This document shows, piece by piece, positions 36,580-44,909 of a stretch of 64,000 nucleotides of DNA. A program made the translations under genes and the position numbers. Every line of letters starts with the position of its first letter. The stretch's first letter is position 1. This DNA comes from Thiobacillus sp. (GTDB taxonomy: Bacteria; Pseudomonadota; Gammaproteobacteria; Burkholderiales; Thiobacillaceae): assembly GCA_019459055.1 (NCBI GenBank), contig JAIBEI010000048.1, forward strand, positions 1 through 64,000. The letters run 5' to 3'. The notes under the pieces were generated by a model. That model was not told the origin of the DNA, searched no databases, and worked only from the letters and a program-made list of their open reading frames with translations.

Positions 36580-36594
36580 GCCGAACTGCTTGAA

Positions 36595-37017
36595 TTATCC
36601 CCCGCGGCTATGCTGCTCGCGCAGACTGTGGCTCATGTGCTTGCCGATGATGGACATTAGGCGGATGCCTTCCAGCACGCCGGGATCGCGTACCACGCGC
36701 ATCAGGCAACCCAAGCCACCAATTGCCGGCGGGGCTGCGGAGACTTCCTGGCTCGCCGAATGAAAGGCATCGGACATCGCGATCAGCAGATTTTGGGTTT
36801 CCTGGCGATCCAGCACCTTCAGCAGATGCATCAGGCCTTCGTTGCGCGTCAGCCGATCAAGCAGGGTGATGCCTTCGCTCATGGCTCCCGCCATGCGCGT
36901 GACAATCTCGTCCGACATCGCGTCGCGTGCAGCAGTGACGAGCTGTGCGACTTCGACAAGGCGCTGCAGGTCGTCCGTGGACATTGAATCGAGTGGAATT
37001 TGAGTTTGTGTGGTCAT
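36595..37017 (-). CDS. DUF1641 family protein
   Basis: A 140-residue helical protein of the DUF1641 family. Pattern features are RLVEVAQLVTAARDAMSDEI, TLLDRLTRNEGLMHLLKVLD and GLGCLMRVVRDPGVLEGIRL. Members are commonly found beside sulfide:quinone reductase-like flavoproteins, as here, and are thought to be accessory to them; the mechanism is unknown. AAGGAAG precedes the ATG. It is the last of the twelve-gene thiocyanate operon. Confidence 0.8.
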   Translation of the reverse strand: MTTQTQIPLDSMSTDDLQRLVEVAQLVTAARDAMSDEIVTRMAGAMSEGITLLDRLTRNEGLMHLLKVLDRQETQNLLIAMSDAFHSASQEVSAAPPAIGGLGCLMRVVRDPGVLEGIRLMSIIGKHMSHSLREQHSRGG

Positions 37018-37029
37018 GGTTGGGCTTCC

Positions 37030-38163
37030 TTAAAGCAGTCCGCGTACGCTAGTCCAGTACATCTGGTTGTAAGCCATCTTGAACCAGTGCATCGGCTTCG
37101 ATGGCGTCTTCAGGTCTGGTGGGTTCTGGTAGTTGAACATCGCGTAGGTCGCGCTGTCGTGACCGGTTTCAATGAAGCAATACACCTTGCCGTCATATTC
37201 CCGTACAGGCACGCCGATCTTGATGATCGAGGCAATGTTCTCGGCCACGACTTCCGCTTCGAAGTGCGCAGCCGAACCCGTTTTGCTGACCGGAAGATTG
37301 GTGGTGTCGCCCAGCACATAGACATCGTCGTGACCGGTCATGGTCAGCTGGAAACGGTCGGTCGGGATCCATCCGCCCTCGCCGAGGTTGTTCTGCTCGA
37401 TCACTTCCATGCCACGGTGCGGCGGGATGGCGACGAGCAAGTCGTACTTGGTCTCGGTGCCTTCCTCGCTCTTCACGACCTGATTCTCGACATCGACCTC
37501 GCTAACGTTGAACAACGTCTCGTACTCGATGCCCATGCGATCAAATTCGGGCTTGGCCCAGGTCGCGACTTCCTTGATGGTATGGATGCGGCCGATCGGA
37601 TAGTGATACTTGATCTTGATCTTGTCGCGAATGCCACGTGCCTTGAAATAGTCGTGCAGGCCAAAAACGAACTCGACCGGGGCGATCGGGCACTTGTGCG
37701 GAACGCCCACGACCACGGCAACGGTGCCTTCCTGGATTTCACGCAGCTTCTTGAACAGCTTCACTGCGCCCGCTTCGGTGTAGAAGGATTCCGCGCCCTC
37801 GGCCAGGCCCGGGATGGTCTCCGGCACGATGCGCGAGCCTGTGGCCATGATCAGGATATCGTATTGATGCACCTTGCCGCTTTTAGCGGTTACGCACTTG
37901 CTGTCGAGATCGAACTTCACTGCCGGGTCGACGTGGAAGTTGATGCTTTCTTCAAGCAGGCTCGCCTGGTCGCGATAAAGCGCGTCCGGCGCCATCTGTC
38001 CGAACGCAACATAGAGCAAGCCGGGCTGGTACATGTGCTTGTCCGACGCCGACAGCATGGTGATCCGCACTTTGCGGGCGCGAATCTCGGCAGACAGCCG
38101 CCGAGCAAGGTTGTTGGCGACAATGGTTCCGCCTGTGCCACCACCGACGACTAAGATTCTCAT
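37030..38163 (-). CDS. sulfide:quinone oxidoreductase / FccB-like flavoprotein
   Basis: A 377-residue FAD protein. The dinucleotide motif is LVVGGGTGGTIVANNLARRL (residues 4-23), with ATGSRIV (about 107-113) and VYVLGDTTNLPVSKTGS near the C-terminal FAD site. Cys158 (VPHKCPIAP) and Cys329 (KVYCFIETG) sit where SQR and flavocytochrome c sulfide dehydrogenase carry the redox-active cysteine pair; an additional Cys90 is present. No signal peptide is seen, so it is probably cytoplasmic or bound to the inner face of the membrane. In this context it would oxidise sulfide or a persulfide derived from thiocyanate sulfur. GGAGAATGCA precedes the ATG. Confidence 0.85.
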   Translation of the reverse strand: MRILVVGGGTGGTIVANNLARRLSAEIRARKVRITMLSASDKHMYQPGLLYVAFGQMAPDALYRDQASLLEESINFHVDPAVKFDLDSKCVTAKSGKVHQYDILIMATGSRIVPETIPGLAEGAESFYTEAGAVKLFKKLREIQEGTVAVVVGVPHKCPIAPVEFVFGLHDYFKARGIRDKIKIKYHYPIGRIHTIKEVATWAKPEFDRMGIEYETLFNVSEVDVENQVVKSEEGTETKYDLLVAIPPHRGMEVIEQNNLGEGGWIPTDRFQLTMTGHDDVYVLGDTTNLPVSKTGSAAHFEAEVVAENIASIIKIGVPVREYDGKVYCFIETGHDSATYAMFNYQNPPDLKTPSKPMHWFKMAYNQMYWTSVRGLL

Positions 38164-38242
38164 TGCATTCTCCTATCCATAATTGACTCCCGCAACGTCA
38201 TGATCCGCGGGCAGACAGACGCGCTAAAACTCCACATCGCGA

Positions 38243-38470
38243 TTACTTCGCCTTGCGAATCTTGATGTGCCAGACGCCGTCGATCTTCTCGTTGCTGAGG
38301 ATTTCATGTCCGACCTTGTTGACCCACTCCGGGACATCCGCACCGGAGCCTTCATCGGTGGACAACAATTCCAGGGTGTCGCCCACGCTGCACTGCTTCA
38401 TGTGCGTGATGAGCTCCATTAGCGGGCCGGGGCAGAAGGTGTCACGTGCATCTACAATTTTGTCACTCAT
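38243..38470 (-). CDS. TusA-family sulfurtransferase
   Basis: A 75-residue TusA-like protein with the defining CPGPLMEL motif (Cys13) that carries persulfide sulfur. Its length and fold pattern (DTLELLSTDEGSGADVPEWV) are standard. In sulfur oxidisers, TusA homologues pass sulfur between DsrE-type proteins and the oxidation machinery. Here it lies between a DsrE-like gene and the SQR-like gene, which supports a sulfur relay. GGAG is 8 bases before the ATG. Confidence 0.9.
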   Translation of the reverse strand: MSDKIVDARDTFCPGPLMELITHMKQCSVGDTLELLSTDEGSGADVPEWVNKVGHEILSNEKIDGVWHIKIRKAK

Positions 38471-38510
38471 CGCTGTTTCTCCAACTCAAATAGGTTTACT
38501 ACGTTGCCGA

Positions 38511-38897
38511 TTAGAACGTGAGGATTTGCCCGCCCTCGGCATCGCTCAGGAAGCGCGTCAACCCGGTGGGTGGCCCAAGCTCGGGGTCGAGGTCTTCCTT
38601 CTCAAGTTTCAGGATATCCAACACCATTGAGCAGGGCAGCAGCTTGGCGTCACCGAGCTCGACCGCTTGCTTGAATAGCTGCTTGAAAGGTGGCACGCCC
38701 TTTTGCGCCATGAGCGTTCCGATTTCGCCTTCGACGGGCGCCTCGCCGGTATGGCCCTTCACGAAGTACGGCATGGCATTCATCGACAGGAACACGGACA
38801 CATCGTCCCCCGTCGCTGCCGCTACCGATGCCATCATCGAAGCCATTTGAAGCTTTTCCCGTGTTCCCGTAAGACACACTATGCTTATTTTTGCCAT
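38511..38897 (-). CDS. DsrE-like sulfur-relay protein
   Basis: A 128-residue protein of the DsrE/DsrF superfamily. It starts MAKISIVCLTGTREKLQMAS and carries AATGDDVSVFLSMNAMPYFV. The candidate sulfur-carrying cysteine is in LLPCSMVLDILKLEKEDL, near the position used by DsrE2-type proteins. It probably exchanges persulfide with the TusA-like protein encoded 40 bases downstream. GAGG lies about nine bases before ATG 38897. Confidence 0.82.
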   Translation of the reverse strand: MAKISIVCLTGTREKLQMASMMASVAAATGDDVSVFLSMNAMPYFVKGHTGEAPVEGEIGTLMAQKGVPPFKQLFKQAVELGDAKLLPCSMVLDILKLEKEDLDPELGPPTGLTRFLSDAEGGQILTF

Positions 38898-38994
38898 GCT
38901 GGTTCTACCTCGTTCAGTCAGTTCGTTCGTTGCGATCGGCTCCGCGGCAGTGCCGCCATGCGTCCTAGCGCGATCGCGAAAAAATCAGAATTCA

Positions 38995-39840
38995 TCACCC
39001 CCGGTGCCAGCTGAAGCGCTTGATGAGCATCACGCAGATGGTATCGAGTACAAAGCCGACAACACCGATCATCAGGATCATCGCCATGAGGTTGGCGTAC
39101 TCCAGGCTTTCGCGCGCATCCTGAATGGCGTAACCGAAACCCGACGACACCCCGAGGAATTCGGCCGGGATCACCACAATCCATGCCACCCCCAGTGCAA
39201 GCCGGATGCCGGTAATCACGTCGAACATGATCGCGGGCAGGATGATTCTCGAAACCATCTGCCAAGGCCTGGCACCGAGATTGCGTGCGACCTTGAACCA
39301 GGCCGGATCAACCTTGGCGAGGCCCGATGCGGTTGCAAAGGCAATCGGCCAGACCGCAGCAATTGCAATCAGGAAGACAATGGCCTCATTCCAGCCTGCG
39401 AATACCACGACCGCAATCGGCTCCCAGGACAGCGGGCTGATCATCCGCATGAACTGGAACGGCACGTTGGTCAGCCGCTGAAACCACCTCACTTGCCCCA
39501 TCAGAATGCCGATCGGCACCCCGATGAGGATCGCGAGGAACAACCCCGTCCCCAGGCGATAGCCGGTCGACTCGAGCGCATCCGGAATCGTGCCGTCCTG
39601 CCAGAGCTCCGGAAGCGCCTGAACCGCTGACAAGGGGGCAAATTCAGCGAACGTGGAATTGGCCGGATCAAGGGTGACGATGTAGATGGCCAGCCACCAC
39701 AACCCGAGCAGTGCCGCCAGTCCTACAAAAAAGTGCATGGACTTGTCCGACAGGTTCTTCATGTTTCGGGTGAAACAGTTGCCACTGATCCCGGCACTGA
39801 CTACCCCGTTATCAGCTAACACAACATTGCCACTCATCAT
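38995..39840 (-). CDS. ABC importer permease 2 (nitrate/taurine/cyanate type)
   Basis: A 281-residue BPD permease of the SsuC/TauC/NrtB family. The hallmark EAA-like loop is VARNLGARPWQMVSRIILPA (about 188-207); helices include FFVGLAALLGLWWLAIYIV and LFLAILIGVPIGILMG. It is a diverged paralogue of the permease at 40001, so the importer probably uses a permease heterodimer. The N-terminal ~30 residues (to NMKNLSDK) are extra and contain a Cys. GGGAG lies before the tandem ATG-ATG. Confidence 0.9.
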   Translation of the reverse strand: MMSGNVVLADNGVVSAGISGNCFTRNMKNLSDKSMHFFVGLAALLGLWWLAIYIVTLDPANSTFAEFAPLSAVQALPELWQDGTIPDALESTGYRLGTGLFLAILIGVPIGILMGQVRWFQRLTNVPFQFMRMISPLSWEPIAVVVFAGWNEAIVFLIAIAAVWPIAFATASGLAKVDPAWFKVARNLGARPWQMVSRIILPAIMFDVITGIRLALGVAWIVVIPAEFLGVSSGFGYAIQDARESLEYANLMAMILMIGVVGFVLDTICVMLIKRFSWHRG

Positions 39841-40000
39841 AAAACTCCCACCCGTCTACCGGGCATAGCGAACGCCTATCCAGGCGTCCATTCATTCGTG
39901 TTCGGAAGCAAGACCACGAGGTGAGGCCGGATCGCTTGTCACCGACCTGCAGCCAGCGCATCCGGGCAACATGGCATCGCGCTCAAGCATGATCGACAGG

Positions 40001-40813
40001 TCAGGCGACGCCGCCACGATGCCAGCTGGCACGCTTGATCAACGCGACCAGAATGCCGTCGAGGAAATAACCGATGATGCCGATCGTGACCACCAGCGCG
40101 GTAAGGTGGTTGTACGATAAGGTTTCGCGCGCGTCTTCGATCGCGTAGCCTAGGCCGGACGTCACACCCAGGTATTCCGCGGGAACGAGCACAATCCACG
40201 CGACCCCCAGTGCGAGCCGGATGCCGGACAGCACGTCGAACATGATTGCGGGCATGATCACTTTCGTCAGCATGTGCCACGGTTTGGCGCCGAGGTTACG
40301 CGCGACCTTGAACCATGCCGGATCCACCTTGGCCAGGCCGGCCGCGGTGGCAAACATCACCGGCCAGACCGAGGCAATGGCGATCAGGAAGATGATCGAC
40401 CCGTTCCATGTCGAGAACACCAGCACCGCTAGCGGCATCCAGGCGAGCGGACTGATCATCCGTACGAACTGGAACGGCGAGTTGGTGAAGTTGTTGAACC
40501 ACTTGATACGCCCCATCAGGACGCCGATCGGCGCCCCGATCGCGATCGCGATCAACAGCCCCATGCCAAGCCGGTAGCCGCTCGCGGCTGCTGCCGCCTG
40601 AATCTTGCCCGCCGCCCACAACTCCGGAAATGCCTGGAGCGTGGGAATAAGGCCAAACGCGGTGAACGTCTTGGTTGTCGGGTTGCTCGCGATCCAGAGA
40701 CTGGCGAGGAACCACAGGCCGGCGACCAAGCCAATGCCGGCCACCGCCCAGCCAAAGCGCTCAAGGAGACGCGAAAACCCGCCACCTGCGGCGGGAGTCA
40801 TTGCGCTGCTCAT
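40001..40813 (-). CDS. ABC importer permease 1 (nitrate/taurine/cyanate type)
   Basis: A 270-residue BPD permease. The EAA-like loop is VARNLGAKPWHMLTKVIMPA; helices include FGWAVAGIGLVAGLWFLASL and GLLIAIAIGAPIGVLMG. The ATG overlaps the stop of the binding-protein gene by four bases, so it is directly coupled to it. Together with the next permease, the ATPase and the Tat-type binding protein it forms a complete importer inside the thiocyanate operon. The substrate, thiocyanate or cyanate, is inferred from context. Confidence 0.92.
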   Translation of the reverse strand: MSSAMTPAAGGGFSRLLERFGWAVAGIGLVAGLWFLASLWIASNPTTKTFTAFGLIPTLQAFPELWAAGKIQAAAAASGYRLGMGLLIAIAIGAPIGVLMGRIKWFNNFTNSPFQFVRMISPLAWMPLAVLVFSTWNGSIIFLIAIASVWPVMFATAAGLAKVDPAWFKVARNLGAKPWHMLTKVIMPAIMFDVLSGIRLALGVAWIVLVPAEYLGVTSGLGYAIEDARETLSYNHLTALVVTIGIIGYFLDGILVALIKRASWHRGGVA

Positions 40814-42231
40814 AACTTAATCACCTCGGTCCGGGTAAACGGATCACCCTGTTGCGGAACACTCTTGTCCAGTTTCCACTTCGGATTCTTGTTCAGCGCG
40901 TTCTTGATGTAGGTGTAATTGACGAGATCCTTTTCCACGAACTCGGGCGTCAGATCCTTCAGGAAGTCGAGATCGCCACCGACCAGTGTCTGCTTCATCT
41001 CGGTCACAACCTGACGGGTTGCACTCGGGAACGGCCAGCCCTGGAAGTTGATCCGCGACTGGCCCCATTCCGGATGCTGGATCGCAGGCGGATTGGTGTA
41101 ATCGGGAACCGAGTAAAACATCATTGCGCGCTCGACCACTTCTTTCGGGAACGGCAGATACTTCTTGCCATCCTTGGAAAGCATCTGCGCCATGGCCTGA
41201 CGGTTGTTGGTCAAGTGCAGCTGGGCTCCAACGATCGCGTTGTGCACGCCTTGCGCCCACTGCGCCCGCGCTGGGTCCATGGCGTCATCTTCATGCATGA
41301 TGACCACGCAGCAGGGGTGGCCTTTCCAGACGTCACCCGTGAAGCGAAACATTTCACCGCCGGCACGAAGTTCACCCAGTGCGTTGAAGGGTTCGGCCAC
41401 GACATACGCGTCGATCTGGCCGGCAGCCATCGCGGGCGGCATGTCGGGCGGGTTCAGCACCAGGAAGTTACATTCATTGGGTGCCAGCTTGGCGTTTTGC
41501 GGGCGGATCACTGGCGTAATGCCTGCCTCGCGCAGCATCTTCTGGCCGATGATGTTGTGGATCGAGTACCAGTACGGCACGGCGAACTGCTTGCCGCCGA
41601 AATCCTTGATCGTCTTGATGCCGCTTTTCTTGCTGACGACGATTCCGGAACCATTGGTATGGTTCCAGGCGGTGATCTTCACCGGGAATTTGTTGTTGTA
41701 GCGCATATAGATCGGCACCGGGATCAGCATGTGCGTCAGGTTGAAGCGCTGGGCCGAAAAGGATTCGACCAGCGGCGACCAGCCGCGGATCAGTGTCGGC
41801 GGTTCCGACTTGATGCCCTCTTTTTTGAAGAAACCCATTTCATGCGCGACCAGCAGCGTCGCCGCATCGGTTATCGGGATATAACCGATCTTCAACACCG
41901 GATCGAAGCGCTTGGAAAATTTCTTTTCCTGCGCGAAGGCCTGTGAAGACATCATGGCCCCCAGGCCGGCCAGGCCGGCCATGCCGCCCAGTGCCGCAAG
42001 GCCTTTCAGCATGCTGCGACGACTGACACTGGTACCGAGCACGGAACCGAACAACGGGTCGTAATTGATCTCGAGATTCGGGTCCTGCATGCCGTCTGCA
42101 ATGTCCGGATTCTCTGGCATGACCTGCATGCGCGGGTCGATCATTTTTGATTTGCCACACGTCCCGCATGAACATCCATCCACATGCACCAGCGGACGCT
42201 GTGCCTGCTCTTCGTATAGATATTTCTTCAT
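40810..42231 (-). CDS. ABC importer substrate-binding protein with cysteine-rich pre-Tat extension
   Basis: A 473-residue NrtA/SsuA/CynA-like binding protein. A twin-arginine signal (SVSRRSMLKGLAALGG, near residue 70) is preceded by an unusual ~68-residue N-terminal extension holding a cysteine cluster (DGCSCGTCGKSK, about 18-29). The binding domain follows VLKIGYIPITDAATLLVAHE and runs to the C-terminus. Tat export suggests folding before transport. The long n-region would be cytoplasmic until cleavage and may bind metal or regulate export; this is inference. AGGAG is seven bases from ATG 42231. It stands between the ATPase and permease genes. Confidence 0.9.
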   Translation of the reverse strand: MKKYLYEEQAQRPLVHVDGCSCGTCGKSKMIDPRMQVMPENPDIADGMQDPNLEINYDPLFGSVLGTSVSRRSMLKGLAALGGMAGLAGLGAMMSSQAFAQEKKFSKRFDPVLKIGYIPITDAATLLVAHEMGFFKKEGIKSEPPTLIRGWSPLVESFSAQRFNLTHMLIPVPIYMRYNNKFPVKITAWNHTNGSGIVVSKKSGIKTIKDFGGKQFAVPYWYSIHNIIGQKMLREAGITPVIRPQNAKLAPNECNFLVLNPPDMPPAMAAGQIDAYVVAEPFNALGELRAGGEMFRFTGDVWKGHPCCVVIMHEDDAMDPARAQWAQGVHNAIVGAQLHLTNNRQAMAQMLSKDGKKYLPFPKEVVERAMMFYSVPDYTNPPAIQHPEWGQSRINFQGWPFPSATRQVVTEMKQTLVGGDLDFLKDLTPEFVEKDLVNYTYIKNALNKNPKWKLDKSVPQQGDPFTRTEVIKL

Positions 42232-42331
42232 TTTCGGTCTCCTAAATAAGGGAGTCGGTTATCCCGACCGGTGTTTGCCCTCTAGCGCTTGGGACGAAGA
42301 GCAAATGCTTTTTAGACGCTGATCGGGCATT

Positions 42332-43120
42332 TCAAGCCAAAGTCGCGGACTCCGGTTTTTTGTAGTTTGCCGCTTCCTGGAACATGGTCATCAGACGCGT
42401 ACGCAAGGCTTGGACGGACGGGTCCGTGCGGTCACGGGGATCCGGCAGGTCGATGTCGAGCTCGTGAACGATGTTGCCGGGCGAGCCGGCCATGATCACG
42501 GCGCGATCGCCCATGATCACGGCCTCGTCGATGTCGTGGGTCACAAAGACAATGTTGAAACCCTTGCGCTTTGCGATGGAACGCACGTCCTTTTGCAGCG
42601 ATGAACGAGTGAAGGCATCGAGTGCCGAGAACGGTTCGTCCAGCAGCAGCAACTCGGGTTCCATCACCAGGGAGCGGGCAAGCGCCACACGCTGCTGCTG
42701 ACCGCCGGATAGGTCCTGCACGTTGTTGTCAGCCCAGGCCTCGAGTTCCACGAGTTTGATCGCCTCTTTGACGCGATCCTCGGTTTTCTGCTTGGACCAT
42801 CGTCCGAAGCTCAAGCCAACACCGACGTTCTGGGAAACTGTCATCCAGGGAAAGAGATGCGGCGCCTGAAACATCATGACCCATCGGGGAGACGGTGCCG
42901 TAATGGCGGTGCCATCGAGCAGCACCCTGCCTTCGGTGGGCTTGTGGATCCCGGCCAGGATATGCAGCAGCGTTGATTTGCCACACCCGGAACGTCCGAT
43001 GATCGCCAGCGCCTCACCCGGAGGCGATGCCAGATCGATATGATTGAAGGTAAGCGGGCTTCGCGGCGTGTAGCGATGCGTCAGGCCCTGTATCTTGATT
43101 TCTGTTCCGCGTATTGCCAT
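42332..43120 (-). CDS. ABC importer ATPase (nitrate/taurine/cyanate type)
   Basis: A 262-residue ATPase of the NrtD/SsuB/TauB family: Walker A IIGRSGCGKSTLLHILAGI, Q-loop MMFQAPHLFPW, signature DLSGGQQQRVALARSL, Walker B LLLLDEPFSALDAFT, switch FVTHDIDEA. It is the first transporter gene after the hydrolase subunits, 173 bases downstream of the P15K-like gene, and 100 bases upstream of the binding-protein gene. It powers import by the two permeases described below it in the operon. Confidence 0.93.
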   Translation of the reverse strand: MAIRGTEIKIQGLTHRYTPRSPLTFNHIDLASPPGEALAIIGRSGCGKSTLLHILAGIHKPTEGRVLLDGTAITAPSPRWVMMFQAPHLFPWMTVSQNVGVGLSFGRWSKQKTEDRVKEAIKLVELEAWADNNVQDLSGGQQQRVALARSLVMEPELLLLDEPFSALDAFTRSSLQKDVRSIAKRKGFNIVFVTHDIDEAVIMGDRAVIMAGSPGNIVHELDIDLPDPRDRTDPSVQALRTRLMTMFQEAANYKKPESATLA

Positions 43121-43293
43121 TTACCTATTCCTCTATCGTCTGTTGCCGCCGTGCATGGCCCGCAAAGGGCTTACAGCATGACTCGGGTTGGATTCGAACA
43201 AATGCCATTCAGAAATGAATGCCGGCGATACGCAAGCTCACTTCCACCTTGAAAATCTGGACAGTTCGCCCGGCGATGTGCCGGGCATCACCA

Positions 43294-43719
43294 TCAAACG
43301 CTGTTGAGGCGCTTTCCAACTTCTTCCATTCGGCGAACGAGCTCACCTTCATCCACCAGACCACGCTTGATCAACGAATGCGCCAGCGCGAGGAGCTGCC
43401 GCTCGGGGAAGGGCACGTCTTCGTAAAGCGTTTCGGACAAATCGTCCTCTTCAGCACGGCGCTCGAGCGAAGGCAATGCGCAAGAGCCCGGCTCAACCTG
43501 ATCGTATGGCTTGACGCAGGAATCGGCAGCGAGCATGTCGCAGGTCGCCTCCAGGTCGATCTTCCAGGGGGGATCGGGATTCGTGACGCCGTATTGCGCT
43601 GCCAGATCTTCCCAAACCCGCCCACGGCCGCGGACGTCCTCAAGTACGCCAATCGGTGTCAGATCGGTACCTTGCCAAGCGCCCGCCGCGCCGGGATTGC
43701 TTTTTTCAACTATGGCCAT
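43294..43719 (-). CDS. P15K-like thiocyanate hydrolase maturation protein
   Basis: A 141-residue (about 15 kDa) acidic protein encoded 32 bases after scnC. Its size, position and composition match P15K, the activator required for cobalt insertion and cysteine oxidation in the thiocyanate hydrolase of Thiobacillus thioparus. It resembles nitrile hydratase activator/beta N-terminal segments: RVWEDLAAQYGVTNPDPPWK and FPERQLLALAHSLIKRGLVD. AAGGAG precedes ATG 43719. Two cysteines (CDMLAADSC) could take part in cobalt handling. The assignment rests on synteny and family pattern. Confidence 0.8.
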   Translation of the reverse strand: MAIVEKSNPGAAGAWQGTDLTPIGVLEDVRGRGRVWEDLAAQYGVTNPDPPWKIDLEATCDMLAADSCVKPYDQVEPGSCALPSLERRAEEDDLSETLYEDVPFPERQLLALAHSLIKRGLVDEGELVRRMEEVGKRLNSV

Positions 43720-43751
43720 GACTCACTCCTTGCTAACTGACAGCCTTGAAC

Positions 43752-44486
43752 TCAATGATCGTGATGAACCGGCCGAATCGCCTTGACCACGGACCGCTTC
43801 GCATTTGCGGTAATACCGGGTTTCGGCACAGCAACACCGATCAGACAGTCCCGCGTCACGATCGCGGCCAGTTGATCCTCGGTCCAGCCTTCCGTGCCTT
43901 CAGGGCGGACCGGCATGACGATATAGCGGGTCTTCTGGTTGGAGTCGGCAACGCGGACCTGAACCTCTGGCGGCAACTGCAGGCCGAACTCGGTAAGCAC
44001 CTGGCGCGGCCAGCGCACCAGACGGCGGCGGTAGTTCGGGGTGCGATACCACTCGGGCGACTGCCCCAAAATCGGGCGGGGATAGCACGAGCACAGGGTG
44101 CACACCACGACATGCTTCAGGGTGGGCGTATCCGCCAGCACACGCAGGTTGCAGTAGTCGCTGGGCGTACCGAACTGGGTGGGCGGGCTGGTGACCCAGT
44201 TCACGCCCACGGCCTTGCTGGCCTCGACGCCGTCTTCGATGCAAAGCTTCTTGTACTCGGGGTCCAGCCAGGCCTTGGCAACCAGACGCGCTGCGGGGAG
44301 CGGGCCGAGGGTATGCACGTACTCCTTCCAGACGCGGTGGTCTTCAGCGGAAAAAAGCCCTTTTTCGATGGCAAGTTCGCGAACAGCCATTTCGAGAATT
44401 TCGAAATCGCTGACTTCATCGACCATCGGCGCCGGCTTGTGGCTGTGATCGTGGTCATGGTCGTGGTCGTGGGGATGATCAGACAT
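43752..44486 (-). CDS. scnC: thiocyanate hydrolase gamma subunit (cobalt-binding)
   Basis: The catalytic subunit, homologous to nitrile hydratase alpha. VCTLCSCYPRPILG (about 128-141) is the claw motif: the CTLCSC form is the cobalt type, with two of the cysteines oxidised to sulfenic and sulfinic acid in the known enzyme. Tyr after CSC replaces Thr of ordinary nitrile hydratases, as in thiocyanate hydrolase. The 244-residue length equals the T. thioparus subunit. The N-terminus is a His/Asp-rich tract (DHPHDHDHDHDHSHK, residues 3-17), likely to bind metal, and the C-terminus ends HHDH. It follows scnA by 37 bases. Confidence 0.95.
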   Translation of the reverse strand: MSDHPHDHDHDHDHSHKPAPMVDEVSDFEILEMAVRELAIEKGLFSAEDHRVWKEYVHTLGPLPAARLVAKAWLDPEYKKLCIEDGVEASKAVGVNWVTSPPTQFGTPSDYCNLRVLADTPTLKHVVVCTLCSCYPRPILGQSPEWYRTPNYRRRLVRWPRQVLTEFGLQLPPEVQVRVADSNQKTRYIVMPVRPEGTEGWTEDQLAAIVTRDCLIGVAVPKPGITANAKRSVVKAIRPVHHDH

Positions 44487-44523
44487 GTGTAGTTCCTCTT
44501 TTCAATAATGTCCGTGAGTCGAT

Positions 44524-44895
44524 TCAGGCCGACTCGAGATAACGTTCCGGGATCTCGGTCTCGACGGTATCGTTGGCGAAGGTGTCGCTGTACTCGGGCC
44601 AAAGTTCCTTCTGCGGAAACACGATGCTGTAGAACCACTCGGCGTGATCCTCGTTGCCAAAGGCCTCGTCTTCCGCCGCAGGACTCTCGTAGACCAGCCT
44701 GACGATCGTGCCTACCGCGCCGCGCGTATAGGTCATGGTGCGGGTGTAGAAAAGGTCGGGCAGATCCTTGATGCGCACCCGGTCGCCTTCCTTGAATTTG
44801 GCCTTGCCGGCCTGACCCTTGAAGCACTGGGGATCGCCAATGCCGGTGGCCATCTTGGCGTGATGGGTTCTATCGTAAACAGGCTTGTTGCTCAT
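44524..44895 (-). CDS. scnA: thiocyanate hydrolase alpha subunit
   Basis: A 123-residue protein corresponding to the C-terminal half of nitrile hydratase beta. Key features are FKEGDRVRIKDLPDLFYTRT, the SH3-like barrel of the beta family, and VVFPQKELWP-type IVFPQKELWPEYSDTFAND. The known enzyme is a dodecamer of alpha-beta-gamma trimers. It follows scnB by 14 bases; GAGGG precedes ATG 44895. Gene order B-A-C is the T. thioparus order. Confidence 0.93.
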   Translation of the reverse strand: MSNKPVYDRTHHAKMATGIGDPQCFKGQAGKAKFKEGDRVRIKDLPDLFYTRTMTYTRGAVGTIVRLVYESPAAEDEAFGNEDHAEWFYSIVFPQKELWPEYSDTFANDTVETEIPERYLESA

Positions 44896-44909
44896 AGCGT
44901 TTTCCCTCT

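Larger units (their letters stand above)
36304..36594. other. 291-base spacer between bioA and the DUF1641 gene
   Basis: No gene is supported. It contains a perfect dyad TTTCATGT-CAA-ACATGAAA at 36423-36441 and a long hairpin at 36552-36579. The first could be an operator for bioA; it does not resemble the known BirA operator. Confidence 0.5.

Noticed and set aside
43752..44486. Interpretation as an ordinary nitrile hydratase alpha subunit
   Set aside because: The beta part is split into two genes in the order B-A-C, the claw is CTLCSCY, and a P15K-like gene follows; this fits thiocyanate hydrolase.
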